DNA from: Niveibacterium microcysteis
GTDB taxonomy: Bacteria > Pseudomonadota > Gammaproteobacteria > Burkholderiales > Rhodocyclaceae
Direction: 5' to 3'
Assembly: GCF_017161445.1 (NCBI RefSeq)
Contig: NZ_CP071060.1
Location: 3,658,001 to 3,722,000 of the forward strand
DNA: 64,000 bases
Each line of letters opens with the position of its first letter. Position 1 is the first letter of the stretch. The notes beneath the pieces were generated by a model. That model searched no databases and was not told the origin of the DNA. It was given only the letters and a program-made list of their open reading frames with translations. Positions 7,377-17,559 of this stretch are shown here, one piece after another. The position numbers and the translations under genes are program-made.

Positions 7377-10300
7377 TGTTGTAGTGCAGATCGATCGCGT
7401 TGTCGCTACCCGCGCGCGCCACCATCGATACGCGGCGCGTCAGCGCATAGCTCAGCTTCACCAGACTCTCACTACCGCTGAGGCTTTGCTCGTAGGTCAG
7501 GTTGATATCCCGCGTCAGCCGTTTGCCGAGCATCACCACCTGGCCGGCGACCGTATCGCCACCTGCGCTCGCGCTGCTGCTTGAAAAACCGGTCGCCGAG
7601 CCGGCAACCTGGCTCGTCGCGCCATGGCCGAGGCCTCGGTTTTCCGACTGCGCGATCATGATCTGATCGATACCGAACGTATTCGCGATCTGGTTCGTCA
7701 GCCCGCCTGTCTGGTCGCCCAGCACAGCACCGGCCGCCGCCATCAGCAAGGCCGCATCGCCATCGGAGTTGCCGCCCGGTGCCCGACCGAGCACGATCCA
7801 CGAGAGCTTCTCGGCGTCCGGCACGTTCGGCTCCGAAATCAGCCGGACCTTGGGCCGCTGCGCCGAGCCGCTGATCTGCACGCCGGCCTCCACCGCCAGA
7901 CCTTTACGGACCGCTTCGATCGACAAGGTCGGATTGTCCAGCGGTCCCTGAAAGGTAATCAGACCCTCGTCGATCGACAAGCGCTGGCCATAGGCGTCGT
8001 ACTGCCCATCACGGGTTTCGATACGCCCACTGGCACGCAGCGCCTCGCCTGGGCGTGCGCGCAAACGGATCGCGCCGGCAAGTCGGGTATCGACACCAAA
8101 GGCGTGCAGGTAGAGCGCATTGCCCAGATCGGCTTCGACATCGGCGGTGATACGGAACGGCTTCTCCTGCGGTTTGGTACGCCCGCGCACCACAACGTCG
8201 TCGTCAAGCGTTGGCGCGCCGGTACGCGTCGGCCCAATGAAGCCGGCCGGCACCGTCACGCTGCCCGTCACCGCCATCGAATCCCAGCCCGTCTTGATCT
8301 GTCCCTCGCCTGACAACATCAGCCACAGGTCACGCCGCTGCAGGATAGGCAGGCGATCGGCGTTGATACGGAAACTGCCCTCGCCGGTTGCGAGCTCCAC
8401 CGTGCCGGTAGCCGTCGCGCTACCGGGCTGGACGGTCAGGCCCGCGTAGTCGATGCGCTTTTCGTTGGGCCGCACGCGACTCGGTGACGTGAAGGACAGA
8501 TCATCGAGATAAAGCCGATCGGCATCGAAGCGCGCCTTCAGCACCCCACCGCCGAGCCGCAGCCCTTGCTCCACCAGCATCAGCCCCAAGCGTTCGCCGC
8601 TGATGGCACCAGTAGCAACCGGGTTGTCCGGCGTGCCGCTCAGGGAAAAGTCGCCGGTCAATCCGCCCTCGGTGCGCAGGTTCGGATCGAGCAGGGGTCC
8701 AATCCAATCAACCGACGGCACCTCAAGGCGCGCGCGGCCCAACAGCGGCAGGCTGCGTGCGATTCGCCAGCCCTTGCCTTCGCGGCGCGACTGCGCGGTG
8801 GCGGAGGCCGAAATCACGCCGATGCGCGTACCGGCAGCACTTGCAGCAAGGGCAAGCCGGTCGTCGTTGGCTGCGATGATGGCTTCGAATTCGGTGAGGC
8901 CCAGCGCAACCGGCGCGTCCCCCTCAAGCACCAGGTCACCCGCTTCGCGGAACACACGGATCTGCCCGTTGACCGCCTTCTGCAGATGCAAGTCCCATTC
9001 GGCACCCATCTGCAGCGTGTTGCCGCGTGCGACCACCTGCTGCGATTCATTGAGCGCAAGCCCCAGGCGCAAGCCCGTCATCGAACCCTTGGCAACAATC
9101 TCGTCCGGGTTCCAGCGGGTTTCGTCGAGCCGGAACGATGCGCGATCGCCGAGCAAGCGCGTCTTGCCAAGTCGGAAGTGGTCTGGCCCGACTTCCAGCG
9201 TAGCCGGCTCGGCCAGCGACGCCTCGCCGTTCCACTCAAGGTCGAAGCGGTCAAGCATGCCGTTCCAGTCAAGGCGATCCGACAGGCCGCCATGCGCGGC
9301 GAGCTGCAATGCATGGGAGCGCGGGAAGTCCGCCTCCAGGGTCACGCGATGATCCGAGCGCTTGCCAAGCACGGTAAGGGCGCCGCGATGAACGATCTGT
9401 TCCGCGCCCGCCGCCGAGCGCAGGCCGCCCAGCGTAAACCGTATGTCGATCGCGCCTTCTCGCCCCTCACTCAGTCGGCCACGCAGATTCACCGCATCCA
9501 CACGGACGACATCGGGCACCGCGAGCTGCGACGCAACGAGGTCGATCTGCCCGGCGGGCTGATCCAGCGTACCGCCCAGCGTGCCGCGAGCGGACAGGCG
9601 GCCCGAGAAGCCTTGCCCCAGATGTTCGAGTTGCGGCGCATCGATCCGCAGCGTGAGCCGATCGCCAGCCGCGCCGAAAGCGCCCTGGACTGCCAGCCGA
9701 TTGCCGAGCGCGGCGAGGTTCACATCGGCGTGATGAATTCGCGAGCCATCGAGCGACAGCGAACCGCCCCCCGACAGCGGCATGCCAGCGAGCCGGCTAT
9801 CCGTCAGCTGCAACTGGCCGTCGAGCGCCAGACGCGGTGACAAGCGGCCGCTCGCCGCCAGCGCACCGTTCAACTGGCCACGCGGCGCCTGGTTCCAAAG
9901 CGCAGCCGGATCAAGGTCGCGGGCTTCGCCGTTGACCTTGAAATTCTTTGCGGCGCCGAGATCGATCCAGCCCGTCGCGCTCGCGAGCATGGTGCCCATG
10001 GTCAGGCGCAGTCGCTCCACTTCGATGCGCTCCCCGCGCAAATCCCCGGCGAGATCCGCAACCAGGCGGCCATCGCTCAGCTTGCCTTCGAGGCGTTGAC
10101 GCGCCGGCTCCCCACGCGCGACCAACTCGCCACCCAGGCGCGCCGTCGGCAGCGCCTTGTGCAGCTTTGCCGGATCGATGCCAGCGAGCGAGATCCTCGC
10201 GTCGGTGCGGCCAATCGCATCCGGCGCCCCTTCTGGCGACGGACGCCAGGCCAGGGCGCCGGCGATACGCCCAGCCCCCGGCAGCGCAAGCGCCAATTCC

Positions 10301-11382
10301 TTGACGATCAACTCGCTCGCATCAAAGGTCAGGCGGCCGGAGGCCCGTTCGATCGGCAGACGCCCTTGGTCGATGCGCCCCGGTGCGGCGTTGGTGATCT
10401 CAAAAGGCCCCTCGATGCGCGACTCGGCAAGCCGTGCAGCCTCTGGCACCCCGTGCGGGTCAAGCGCCGGCTGCAGCCGCACACGCACCTGCAACGCGGC
10501 CTCCGGCGCATCCGGATGAAAACGGCTCGGATCGATCGGGCCGCCCTCCAGCGCAATGGTCCGCAGCAACATCGGCTCGAACAGCCGCAAGCCGAGTTCC
10601 CCATCGGCCTTCATTGCGTCGCTGCTCGCTTGCAAGCCCAGCGTCATGTCGGTCAGCGACCCATGCGCCGCGAGTTTGGCCTCGATCGGATGCGCACCGT
10701 AGTGCGCCGAAATGTTGCCCACGGCGTCGATGGCAAACGGCGCCATCGTCGCGAGCGCGCCATCGAGTCGTGCCGGGCCCCAGTCGGTGGTGCCGGAGAC
10801 GTGCGAAAACCGCCAAAGCTCGTGCCCCATGTCCGCGGCGGCAGACGCCTCGCGCAACTCGAACATGCGGTCGAGCTTCGCGCCATCGCGCTGGAACAAC
10901 GTGAAATGACCGAGTGCCACATCATCCAGGCGCAGCCCTATCGGCAACGCGATGGCGTTGAGCGGGCCGCTGGGCTCATGTGACAGCGTGTAGGTGACCG
11001 AAAGGCTCTGCACCCGCACCCGCTTTGCATGCACCCAACCGCTCAGCAGTTCCGAGGGCGACCAGTCGATGGCGAGCTTGCGGGCATCGACATCGACGCC
11101 CGCCATGGCGAACACGAAGCGCTCCGCACGCAGGGAATCAGCCAGCCGACCACTCGGTTGCTCGATGCGGATCTGGCCGCGGGTCGCGACGTCCAGCGCA
11201 TGCGCGAGAAAGCGCAACCCGCCTTCGGTACCGATCGACCAGCTGATGGCCACCCAAGGCAGTACCGCCGCCGCCGCCCCCAGCAGAATCGCCAGCGGAC
11301 GCCGCGCCGCACGCCCCACGATGCCGGGTCGCGGCTCCGAGGCTGGCGCCGGGGTCTCGGGAGTGGCTTCGTCAGCCTGCAT
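7363..11382 (-). CDS. tamB: TamB-like translocation and assembly module protein (DUF490, AsmA-like)
   Basis: This is an inner-membrane-anchored periplasm-spanning protein that, with TamA, helps outer-membrane protein or phospholipid transport. At 1339 aa it matches family length. A single N-terminal membrane anchor lies near residues 29-48 (PLAILLGAAAAVLPWVAISW), followed by a long, repetitive beta-rich region (GxLxLxxxR-type strands) and the C-terminal DUF490 domain with RASGRIETRDGQYDAYGQRL, SWIVLGRAPG and a terminal amphipathic strand ending YNISFR. No tamA lies next to it: the upstream gene is trpC, 18 bases away. Confidence 0.9.
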   Translation of the reverse strand: MQADEATPETPAPASEPRPGIVGRAARRPLAILLGAAAAVLPWVAISWSIGTEGGLRFLAHALDVATRGQIRIEQPSGRLADSLRAERFVFAMAGVDVDARKLAIDWSPSELLSGWVHAKRVRVQSLSVTYTLSHEPSGPLNAIALPIGLRLDDVALGHFTLFQRDGAKLDRMFELREASAAADMGHELWRFSHVSGTTDWGPARLDGALATMAPFAIDAVGNISAHYGAHPIEAKLAAHGSLTDMTLGLQASSDAMKADGELGLRLFEPMLLRTIALEGGPIDPSRFHPDAPEAALQVRVRLQPALDPHGVPEAARLAESRIEGPFEITNAAPGRIDQGRLPIERASGRLTFDASELIVKELALALPGAGRIAGALAWRPSPEGAPDAIGRTDARISLAGIDPAKLHKALPTARLGGELVARGEPARQRLEGKLSDGRLVADLAGDLRGERIEVERLRLTMGTMLASATGWIDLGAAKNFKVNGEARDLDPAALWNQAPRGQLNGALAASGRLSPRLALDGQLQLTDSRLAGMPLSGGGSLSLDGSRIHHADVNLAALGNRLAVQGAFGAAGDRLTLRIDAPQLEHLGQGFSGRLSARGTLGGTLDQPAGQIDLVASQLAVPDVVRVDAVNLRGRLSEGREGAIDIRFTLGGLRSAAGAEQIVHRGALTVLGKRSDHRVTLEADFPRSHALQLAAHGGLSDRLDWNGMLDRFDLEWNGEASLAEPATLEVGPDHFRLGKTRLLGDRASFRLDETRWNPDEIVAKGSMTGLRLGLALNESQQVVARGNTLQMGAEWDLHLQKAVNGQIRVFREAGDLVLEGDAPVALGLTEFEAIIAANDDRLALAASAAGTRIGVISASATAQSRREGKGWRIARSLPLLGRARLEVPSVDWIGPLLDPNLRTEGGLTGDFSLSGTPDNPVATGAISGERLGLMLVEQGLRLGGGVLKARFDADRLYLDDLSFTSPSRVRPNEKRIDYAGLTVQPGSATATGTVELATGEGSFRINADRLPILQRRDLWLMLSGEGQIKTGWDSMAVTGSVTVPAGFIGPTRTGAPTLDDDVVVRGRTKPQEKPFRITADVEADLGNALYLHAFGVDTRLAGAIRLRARPGEALRASGRIETRDGQYDAYGQRLSIDEGLITFQGPLDNPTLSIEAVRKGLAVEAGVQISGSAQRPKVRLISEPNVPDAEKLSWIVLGRAPGGNSDGDAALLMAAAGAVLGDQTGGLTNQIANTFGIDQIMIAQSENRGLGHGATSQVAGSATGFSSSSASAGGDTVAGQVVMLGKRLTRDINLTYEQSLSGSESLVKLSYALTRRVSMVARAGSDNAIDLHYNISFR

Positions 11383-11400
11383 GCTGCGGCCGACGCCGAC

Positions 11401-12228
11401 TCAGGCGAACAGTCGCGCCAGCTCGGCGCCAGGATCCGCCGCGCGCATGAACGCCTCGCCGACGAGGAACACATTGACCTGCCGCGCGCGCATCGTCGCG
11501 ACATCAGCGGGCGACAGAATGCCGCTTTCGGTGACGACGATTCGGTCGGTAGGAATGCGGTGCAGCTGTGACAAAGTGGCGTCGAGGCTCACTGCGAAGC
11601 TGCGCAGGTTTCGGTTGTTGATGCCGACCAGCGGCGTCTTCAATTGCAGCGCGATATCGAGTTCGTCCGCGTCATGCACCTCGACCAGCACCGCCATACC
11701 CAAGGCGTTGGCTTCTGCCTCAAGCGCGGACAACTGCGCCAGTGCAGTCGCCGGAGCGTGGCCCACCGCGCCCTCGGGCGGCAGGAAGGCCGCCACGATC
11801 AGCAGAATGCAGTCGGCCCCCATGGCGCGCGCTTCATGTACCTGGTAGCTGTCGACAATGAAGTCCTTGCGCAGCACCGGCATTGAGCAGGCTGCGCGTG
11901 CAGCCTTGAGGTAGTCCGGCGAGCCCTGAAAGTAGTCACGGTCAGTGAGCACCGACAGGCAGGCCGCCCCACCCTGCTCGTAGGACATTGCGATCTCGGC
12001 CGGGCGAAAATCGGCGCGGATCACGCCTTTGGACGGGCTTGCCTTCTTGATTTCGGCGATCACACCGGACTGCCCCGCCGCAATCTTTGCACGCAGGGCC
12101 CCGACAAAATCACGCAGCGGCCCACCTTGATCGGCCGCCGCACGCATCGCCTCGCGCGACACTGCTGCGGTGCCCGCTGTAACTTCCTCGCGCTTGGTTG
12201 CGATGATCTTCTGAAGAATGTCTGACAT
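11401..12228 (-). CDS. trpC: Indole-3-glycerol phosphate synthase
   Basis: It catalyses ring closure of CdRP to indole-3-glycerol phosphate in tryptophan synthesis. The 275-aa TIM-barrel protein shows the conserved [64 protein letters not shown] and [12 protein letters not shown] motifs with the catalytic Lys and Glu positions present. It is monofunctional, with no fused TrpF. It is the last gene of trpE-G-D-C, 15 bases after trpD; tamB follows after 18 bases and may be co-transcribed. trpF, trpB and trpA are not in the window. Confidence 0.96.
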   Translation of the reverse strand: MSDILQKIIATKREEVTAGTAAVSREAMRAAADQGGPLRDFVGALRAKIAAGQSGVIAEIKKASPSKGVIRADFRPAEIAMSYEQGGAACLSVLTDRDYFQGSPDYLKAARAACSMPVLRKDFIVDSYQVHEARAMGADCILLIVAAFLPPEGAVGHAPATALAQLSALEAEANALGMAVLVEVHDADELDIALQLKTPLVGINNRNLRSFAVSLDATLSQLHRIPTDRIVVTESGILSPADVATMRARQVNVFLVGEAFMRAADPGAELARLFA

Positions 12229-12243
12229 CGGCTCTTCCGTCGC

Positions 12244-13272
12244 TCAGGCGGCAAATTTCTTGGTGTACTCGACCAGCTGATCGACCTTGGCCCGCGCTGC
12301 GCCGCTCGCGATCGTCGCGATGGCGCGCTCGACGCCATCGGCCAGCGAGTCGGCAATGCCCGCCACGTACAGGCTGGCACCGGCGTTGAAGGCAACGATA
12401 TCGCGCGCCGCAGGCAATTTGCCGGTCAATGCGCCCAGCAACATCTCACGTGAATCCTCAACGGTCGCAGCACGCAAGGCCGAGGCTGCGTGCAGCGGCA
12501 GGCCGACATCTTCCGGCGACAAGCGGTACTCGCGCACCACACCGTCGCGCAACTCGCCCACCATCGTCGGCGCGGAGATCGACAGCTCGTCGAGACCATC
12601 CAAGCCATGGACGATCATCACATTGCGTGCGCCCAGGCGCTGCAGCACCCGTACCTGGATGCCGACCAGATCGGGGTGGAACACGCCCATCAACTGATTC
12701 GCCGCATTGGCCGGGTTGGTCAACGGGCCGAGGATGTTGAAGATCGTCCGCACGCCCAACTCGCGCCGTACCGGGCCTGCGTGTTTCATGGCCGCATGGT
12801 GGCTGGGCGCGAACATGAAGCCAACACCGATGTCGTCGATGCAGGCGCCCACCTGTTCCGGGCTCAGCGATAGATTCACACCGAGCGACTCGAGCACGTC
12901 GGCCGAGCCGGACTGCGACGACACCGAACGACCGCCATGCTTGGCCACACGCGCCCCAGCGGCGGCGGCAACGAACATCGCACCGGTTGAAATATTGAAG
13001 GTGTGCGCGCCATCACCACCGGTGCCGCAGGTATCGACCAGGGTCTGCACATCGGATTTCAGCGGCACCTTGGTTGCGAATTCGCGCATCACCGTGGCAG
13101 CGCCGGCGATTTCACCAACGGTTTCCTTCTTCACCCGCAGTCCGGAAATGATGGCCGCGATCATCACCGGCGACACCTGGCCGGACATGATCTGCCGCAT
13201 CAGATCGACCATCTCCTCATGGAAGATCTCGCGGTGTTCGATGACGCGTTGAAGGGCTTCTTGGGGGGTCAT
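12244..13272 (-). CDS. trpD: Anthranilate phosphoribosyltransferase
   Basis: It transfers phosphoribose from PRPP to anthranilate. Conserved motifs are [17 protein letters not shown] (PRPP/Mg binding), [40 protein letters not shown] and [14 protein letters not shown]. Three possible starts exist; the ATG at 13272 ([20 protein letters not shown]) is chosen because a GGAGG lies exactly six bases before it, while the ATG at 13278 would sit directly on that GGAGG and the GTG at 13287 would include it in the coding region. This gives 342 aa, the usual length. A strong hairpin lies between trpG and trpD. Confidence 0.96.
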   Translation of the reverse strand: MTPQEALQRVIEHREIFHEEMVDLMRQIMSGQVSPVMIAAIISGLRVKKETVGEIAGAATVMREFATKVPLKSDVQTLVDTCGTGGDGAHTFNISTGAMFVAAAAGARVAKHGGRSVSSQSGSADVLESLGVNLSLSPEQVGACIDDIGVGFMFAPSHHAAMKHAGPVRRELGVRTIFNILGPLTNPANAANQLMGVFHPDLVGIQVRVLQRLGARNVMIVHGLDGLDELSISAPTMVGELRDGVVREYRLSPEDVGLPLHAASALRAATVEDSREMLLGALTGKLPAARDIVAFNAGASLYVAGIADSLADGVERAIATIASGAARAKVDQLVEYTKKFAA

Positions 13273-13291
13273 GCTCATCCTCCGCACATGT

Positions 13292-13320
13292 GAATGAAGC
13301 GGCGCTCGGCCGCTTCATTC
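13292..13320 (-). other. Intercistronic hairpin trpG-trpD
   Basis: GAATGAAGCGGC and GCCGCTTCATTC form a perfect 12-bp stem with a 5-base loop, in the 56 bases between trpG and trpD. There is no T-run on the minus strand, and the trpD ribosome-binding site starts only about 10 bases after it. It may stabilise or process the mRNA, or set the TrpD level. Confidence 0.7.
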
Positions 13321-13328
13321 ATGTGCTT

Positions 13329-13892
13329 TCACATGTCGAGAAAGTTCTTCAGCAACTGGTGGCCACCTTCGGTCAGGATCGACTCCGGGTGGAACTGCAC
13401 GCCTTCGATCGGCAGCGTGCGATGCCGCACGCCCATGATCTCGCCGTCCTCGGTCCACGCCGTCACTTCCAGGCAATCGGGGCACGTTTCACGTTCGATC
13501 GCCAGCGAGTGGTAGCGCGTTGCCGTGAAGGGATTGGGCAACCCGCGGAACACACCCTTGTCGGCATGCGAGATAGGCGAAGTCTTGCCGTGCATCAGGC
13601 GCTTGGCATGCACGATCTTGCCGCCGAAGGCCGCGCCGATCGACTGATGCCCAAGGCACACGCCGAGGATCGGCAGCTTGCCGGCGAAGTGCTTGATCGC
13701 CGGCACCGAAATGCCCGCCTCGGCCGGCGAACACGGGCCGGGGGAGACGACGAGCTTCTCGGGCTGCATCAGCTCGATCTGCTCGACGGTGATCTGGTCA
13801 TTGCGAAACACCCGCACATCGGCACCGAGTTCGCCGAAGTACTGCACGAGGTTGTAGGTAAAGCTATCGTAGTTGTCGATCATCAGCAGCAT
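13329..13892 (-). CDS. trpG: Anthranilate synthase glutamine amidotransferase subunit
   Basis: It supplies ammonia from glutamine to TrpE. It is a class I amidotransferase of 187 aa with the nucleophile in [12 protein letters not shown], the His-Glu pair in [14 protein letters not shown] and the oxyanion motif [13 protein letters not shown]. The N-terminus [20 protein letters not shown] is canonical; an AGGAG seven bases before the ATG at 13892 decides the start over longer in-frame alternatives that overlap trpE. Such subunits often also serve PabB in folate synthesis. It is 11 bases downstream of trpE. Confidence 0.96.
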   Translation of the reverse strand: MLLMIDNYDSFTYNLVQYFGELGADVRVFRNDQITVEQIELMQPEKLVVSPGPCSPAEAGISVPAIKHFAGKLPILGVCLGHQSIGAAFGGKIVHAKRLMHGKTSPISHADKGVFRGLPNPFTATRYHSLAIERETCPDCLEVTAWTEDGEIMGVRHRTLPIEGVQFHPESILTEGGHQLLKNFLDM

Positions 13893-13903
13893 GGCAGGGC
13901 TCC

Positions 13904-15391
13904 TTATTCGAATCGGGTGTCGAGGCCGCGTTCGGCCATCTCGGCAGCGCGCAAGACCGCACGGGCCTTGTTCTGCGTTTCCTGCCATTCCGATTCGGGA
14001 TTGGAGTCGGCAACGATGCCGGCCCCCGCCTGTACATGCAGCTGGCCGTCCTTGAGTACTGCGGTGCGGATCGCGATTGCGACGTCCAGCTCGCCATCGA
14101 AGCCCAGATAACCAACGGCACCCGCGTAGATGCCGCGCTTGACGGGCTCCAGCTCGTCGATGATTTCCATCGCACGGACCTTCGGCGCGCCGGACACGGT
14201 GCCCGCTGGAAACGCGGCGCGCAGCACGGCAAGTGGCGCAGCGCGCTTGTCTTCGAGTTCCTTGAGCTCGCCCTCGACGTTCGAGACGATGTGCATCACA
14301 TGTGAGTAACGCTCGACGATGAACTGCTCGGTGACCTTGACGGTACCGGTAGCAGCAACGCGGCCGACATCATTGCGACCGAGATCGAGCAGTTGAAGAT
14401 GCTCCGCGCGCTCCTTCTCGTCGGCGAGCAGATCCTTCTCCAGCGCCAGATCCTCTTCATGTGTCGCGCCGCGTTTGCGCGTGCCGGCGATCGGCCGCAC
14501 GGTGACGGTGCCGTCTTCGAGCTTGACCAAGATCTCCGGCGAAGCGCCGACGACATGGAAGTCCTCGAAGTTGAAGTAGAACATGTACGGGCTGGGGTTC
14601 AGCGCGCGAAGACTGCGATAGAGCGCCATCGGACTGGCCGCGAAGGGCTTGCTCATGCGCTGCGACAGCACCACCTGCATGATGTCGCCATCGACGATGT
14701 ACTGCTTGGCGCGCCCGACCGCCGCCTTGAAAGCCTCTTCGCCGAAGCTGCTGACCGCTTCGGCCGGCTCGACCGACACATCCTGCGGAATCGCGACCGG
14801 CTCACGCAGCTTCGCAAGCAGCTCCTTCAGGCGACGCTGCGCGCGCTTATAAGCGCCGGGCACTTCCGGCTCGGCATACACCACCAGCGTCAGCTTGCCG
14901 GAAAGGTTGTCGACAATCGCGATCTCTTCGGACAGCAGCAAAACGATGTCCGGCACGCCGAGCGGGTCCTTCGGCTCATGCTTGGCCAGCTTGGGCTCGA
15001 TGTAGCGCACGGTGTCGTAGCCGAAAGCGCCGACCAGCCCGCCGCAGTACCGCGGCAGGCCATCACGCGGCGGCACCTTGATCCGCTGCATGAATTCGCC
15101 AATGTAGTTGAGCGGATCACCGTAGTCGCGACGCTCGACGAGGCGATCATTGGTCAGCAGCAGGGCCGAGCGGCCGTACACCTCGATGCGGGTGTTGGCG
15201 CGCAAGCCGATGATGGAGTAGCGGCCAAAGCGCTCACCGCCCTGCACGGATTCGAGCAGGTAGGTCCAGGACTCGTTGGCGAGCTTCAGGTAGATCGACA
15301 GCGGCGTATCGAGATCGGCAAAGGTCTCGAGCGTCAGGGGGATGCGGTTGTAACCCTGTTGGGCCAACGCGAGAAATTCGGATTCGGTCAT
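13904..15391 (-). CDS. trpE: Anthranilate synthase component I
   Basis: It converts chorismate to anthranilate with TrpG. The 495-aa protein has the N-terminal regulatory domain with the Trp-feedback motif LLES ([16 protein letters not shown]) and the chorismate-binding domain with [46 protein letters not shown] and [20 protein letters not shown]. Two adjacent ATGs exist at 15394 and 15391; the second has the better five-base spacing from GGAG and gives [19 protein letters not shown], the familiar N-terminus. The 234-base gap from gph holds a possible leader peptide. Confidence 0.95.
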   Translation of the reverse strand: MTESEFLALAQQGYNRIPLTLETFADLDTPLSIYLKLANESWTYLLESVQGGERFGRYSIIGLRANTRIEVYGRSALLLTNDRLVERRDYGDPLNYIGEFMQRIKVPPRDGLPRYCGGLVGAFGYDTVRYIEPKLAKHEPKDPLGVPDIVLLLSEEIAIVDNLSGKLTLVVYAEPEVPGAYKRAQRRLKELLAKLREPVAIPQDVSVEPAEAVSSFGEEAFKAAVGRAKQYIVDGDIMQVVLSQRMSKPFAASPMALYRSLRALNPSPYMFYFNFEDFHVVGASPEILVKLEDGTVTVRPIAGTRKRGATHEEDLALEKDLLADEKERAEHLQLLDLGRNDVGRVAATGTVKVTEQFIVERYSHVMHIVSNVEGELKELEDKRAAPLAVLRAAFPAGTVSGAPKVRAMEIIDELEPVKRGIYAGAVGYLGFDGELDVAIAIRTAVLKDGQLHVQAGAGIVADSNPESEWQETQNKARAVLRAAEMAERGLDTRFE

Positions 15392-15517
15392 CATGACTCC
15401 ACGTTCTTGTCCCGCGCCGGGCGCCCAATCGGTGAGGCGCACTTCAAGCTGGTCGCGGGCGGATTGTCCTGAACATCAGGGCGCGGGCGAACCGCGCCAG
15501 AACTGCGGTGTGGGGGC

Positions 15518-15613
15518 TTAAAGAGCCCGCCACGAGCACCCGGTGCGCTGCCATCGTGCGGCGGCGCGAGACGGGAGGTGCTCCTTTCCGATGTTCAGGT
15601 TCTCGCAGGTCAT
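15518..15613 (-). promoter_or_regulatory. Candidate trp leader peptide (31 codons, two Trp) upstream of trpE
   Basis: In the gph-trpE gap a 31-codon frame starts at ATG 15613, only 12 bases after the gph stop, and contains Trp at positions 21 and 28 near its end (ARWQRTGCSWRAL), followed by TAA. Its stop codon lies within a small inverted repeat (GGGCT/AGCCC, 15514-15528), and a longer-range repeat CTGAACATC/GATGTTCAG (15469-15477 and 15590-15598) spans the leader. Against it: no Shine-Dalgarno sequence, the Trp codons are not adjacent, and I find no T-run terminator. It is a candidate for attenuation only. Confidence 0.3.
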
Positions 15614-15625
15614 GAGGGTCGAGGT

Positions 15626-16312
15626 TCAGGCCGAAGCGCGCCCGATCAGGCGCAGCAATCCGGGGAAGGCCGATACTAACCCGTCGCATTCGATGGTGTC
15701 CACGGCACGCCCCTCGCTGTAGCCATAGGTCATCAAGAGCACAGGTATCCCTGCCGACTGAGCGGCCAGCGCGTCGTTCGCCGAATCGCCGACCATCAGC
15801 GCACGCGTCGGCGACACGCCCAGCGCTTCGCACGCATGCAGCAACGGCGCGGGATCGGGCTTCTTCACCGGCAAGGTGTCTCCACTGACAACACAGCCGA
15901 AGAAGTGCGCCAGGCCCATGTGATCGAGCAAGGGCAGCGTAAAGGCGCCGGCCTTGTTGGTGATGCACGCCATGCGGATGCCCTGTGCCTGCAAGGCACC
16001 GAGCGTGTCCGCCACGCCTTCGTAAATTCGTGTGGAGCGCCCATTTACTGCAGCGTAATGACGGCGGAATACCGCGACCGCGGCTTCCAGCGATGCCCCG
16101 TCACACGCGGCACGCCCGTCAGTCAGGCAGCGCTCCACAAGGTTCGGAATACCCCGCCCGACAAACCGCGTGACCTCGTCCAGCGAGCGAGTCGGCTCGC
16201 CCAGCTCCTCAAGCATCCGCCGTGCGGCCTCGTGGAGATCGGGGATCGTGTCGAGCAGCGTGCCGTCCAGGTCGAACAGCACCACATCCACATCGAAGCG
16301 GGGCGTCGTCAT
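15626..16312 (-). CDS. gph: Phosphoglycolate phosphatase (HAD family)
   Basis: It hydrolyses 2-phosphoglycolate formed during DNA repair or photorespiration-like metabolism. The 228-aa HAD hydrolase has motif I VVLFDLDGTLLDTIPDLHEA, motif II CITNKAG, a Lys in LPVKKPDPAPLL and motif IV LMVGDSANDALAAQSAG. The small helical cap is inserted after motif I (type C1). It sits three bases downstream of rpe and upstream of trpE, the common betaproteobacterial order. HAD substrate assignment rests on sequence flavour and context. Confidence 0.92.
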   Translation of the reverse strand: MTTPRFDVDVVLFDLDGTLLDTIPDLHEAARRMLEELGEPTRSLDEVTRFVGRGIPNLVERCLTDGRAACDGASLEAAVAVFRRHYAAVNGRSTRIYEGVADTLGALQAQGIRMACITNKAGAFTLPLLDHMGLAHFFGCVVSGDTLPVKKPDPAPLLHACEALGVSPTRALMVGDSANDALAAQSAGIPVLLMTYGYSEGRAVDTIECDGLVSAFPGLLRLIGRASA

Positions 16313-16315
16313 CGT

Positions 16316-17008
16316 TCAGACCTGGGCCAACTGCTCGCGCAGCGCGGCGATCACGCTGTCGTAGCGATTGGGGTCACTCGCCTTGCCGGCCCCGAACACG
16401 GCCGAACCGGCCACGAAGGTGTCGGCGCCCGCGCGGGCGATCTCGGCAATGTTGTCGACCTTCACGCCACCGTCAATCTCCAGCAGCACCTTCTTGCCGG
16501 TTTGCAGCTCCCATGCATCGAGGCGTTTGCGCGCTTCCGCGAGCTTCACCAAGGTCTGCGGAATGAACTTCTGGCCGCCGAACCCGGGGTTCACCGACAT
16601 CAGCATGATCAGGTCGATCTTGTCCATCACATGATCGAGCCAGGACAAGGGTGTTGCCGGATTGAACACCAGGCCGGCCTGGCAACCGTGGTCGCGGATC
16701 AGCGCCAGCGTGCGATCCACATGACGGGTTGCTTCCGGATGGAAGGTGATGACATTGGCGCCCGCCTTGGCGAACATCGGCACCAACGCGTCGACCGGCT
16801 CCACCATCAGGTGCACATCGATCGTCGCGTTCGTCAGCGGGCGCAGCGCCTCGCAAACGAGCGGGCCGATCGTCAGATTCGGCACGTAATGGTTGTCCAT
16901 CACGTCAAAGTGGATCCAGTCAGCGCCGGACGCCAGAACGTTCAAAACCTCTTCGCCGAGCTTGGCGAAGTTTGCCGACAGGATGCTCGGCGCGATGCGA
17001 TAACTCAC
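16316..17008 (-). CDS. rpe: Ribulose-phosphate 3-epimerase
   Basis: It interconverts ribulose-5-phosphate and xylulose-5-phosphate in the pentose phosphate pathway. The 230-aa TIM barrel has all signatures: [61 protein letters not shown] and [11 protein letters not shown], including the catalytic Asp pair and metal-binding His. The start is taken as GTG at 17008 with a G-rich ribosome-binding site (GGGGG) six bases before; an ATG farther upstream would add 25 non-homologous residues. It is the first gene of the rpe-gph-trpEGDC run, divergent from apaG. Confidence 0.95.
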   Translation of the reverse strand: MSYRIAPSILSANFAKLGEEVLNVLASGADWIHFDVMDNHYVPNLTIGPLVCEALRPLTNATIDVHLMVEPVDALVPMFAKAGANVITFHPEATRHVDRTLALIRDHGCQAGLVFNPATPLSWLDHVMDKIDLIMLMSVNPGFGGQKFIPQTLVKLAEARKRLDAWELQTGKKVLLEIDGGVKVDNIAEIARAGADTFVAGSAVFGAGKASDPNRYDSVIAALREQLAQV

Positions 17009-17142
17009 GGTGTTCCCCCACCCCAAAACCACGATTTTCCCAGATGCGGACGGATTCCGGAAACGGACCGTGAATTCGAACATGGCGCGCCGCGCGAATG
17101 CCCGTTTGAATGAGGGTCTGACTCAAACCCGGCCAACCCGCC

Positions 17143-17526
17143 ATGCCTGAAGCAAAGTCGCCAGCGATTACCGTGTCCGCGCAAGCGCAATACATCGAAG
17201 AGCAGTCAGACGCGGAGGCGGGCCGTTTCGTCTTTGCCTACAAGGTGACGATCGAGAACACAGGCGATACGCCGGCACAGTTGGTCAGCCGTCACTGGGT
17301 GATCACCGATGCCGCAGGGCATGTGCAGGAAGTAAGAGGCATCGGCGTAATCGGCGAACAGCCCCGGCTCGCTCCGGGCGAAGCCTTCGAGTACACCAGC
17401 GGCTGCGCCATTGCGACCGCGGTCGGCACGATGCGAGGCGCCTATCAGATGGTGGCGGAAGACGGCACACAGTTCGAAGCCGAGATTCCGGAATTCGTGC
17501 TCGCCGCGCCCGGCATGCTTCACTGA
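17143..17526 (+). CDS. apaG: ApaG domain protein
   Basis: The 127-aa single-domain protein has the ApaG fold signatures: FVFAYKVTIENTGDTPAQLV, SRHWVITDAAGHVQEVRGIG, GVIGEQPRLAPGEAFEYTSG and GTMRGAYQMVAEDG. ApaG proteins are cytoplasmic beta-sandwich proteins linked genetically to Co/Mg efflux and related to the FBXO3 domain; the biochemical role remains unclear. It is divergent from rpe with about 134 bases between, and converges on the diguanylate cyclase gene (33 bases between stops). Confidence 0.95.
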   Translation: MPEAKSPAITVSAQAQYIEEQSDAEAGRFVFAYKVTIENTGDTPAQLVSRHWVITDAAGHVQEVRGIGVIGEQPRLAPGEAFEYTSGCAIATAVGTMRGAYQMVAEDGTQFEAEIPEFVLAAPGMLH

Positions 17527-17559
17527 ACGCGGCCGCGGCCCTAACCGCGCCGCATGGCC

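Noticed and set aside
15444..15968. 174-codon frame between gph and trpE
   Set aside because: It overlaps gph in another frame and shows no homology; only its 3' part falls in the gap, where a shorter Trp-containing frame is more interesting.
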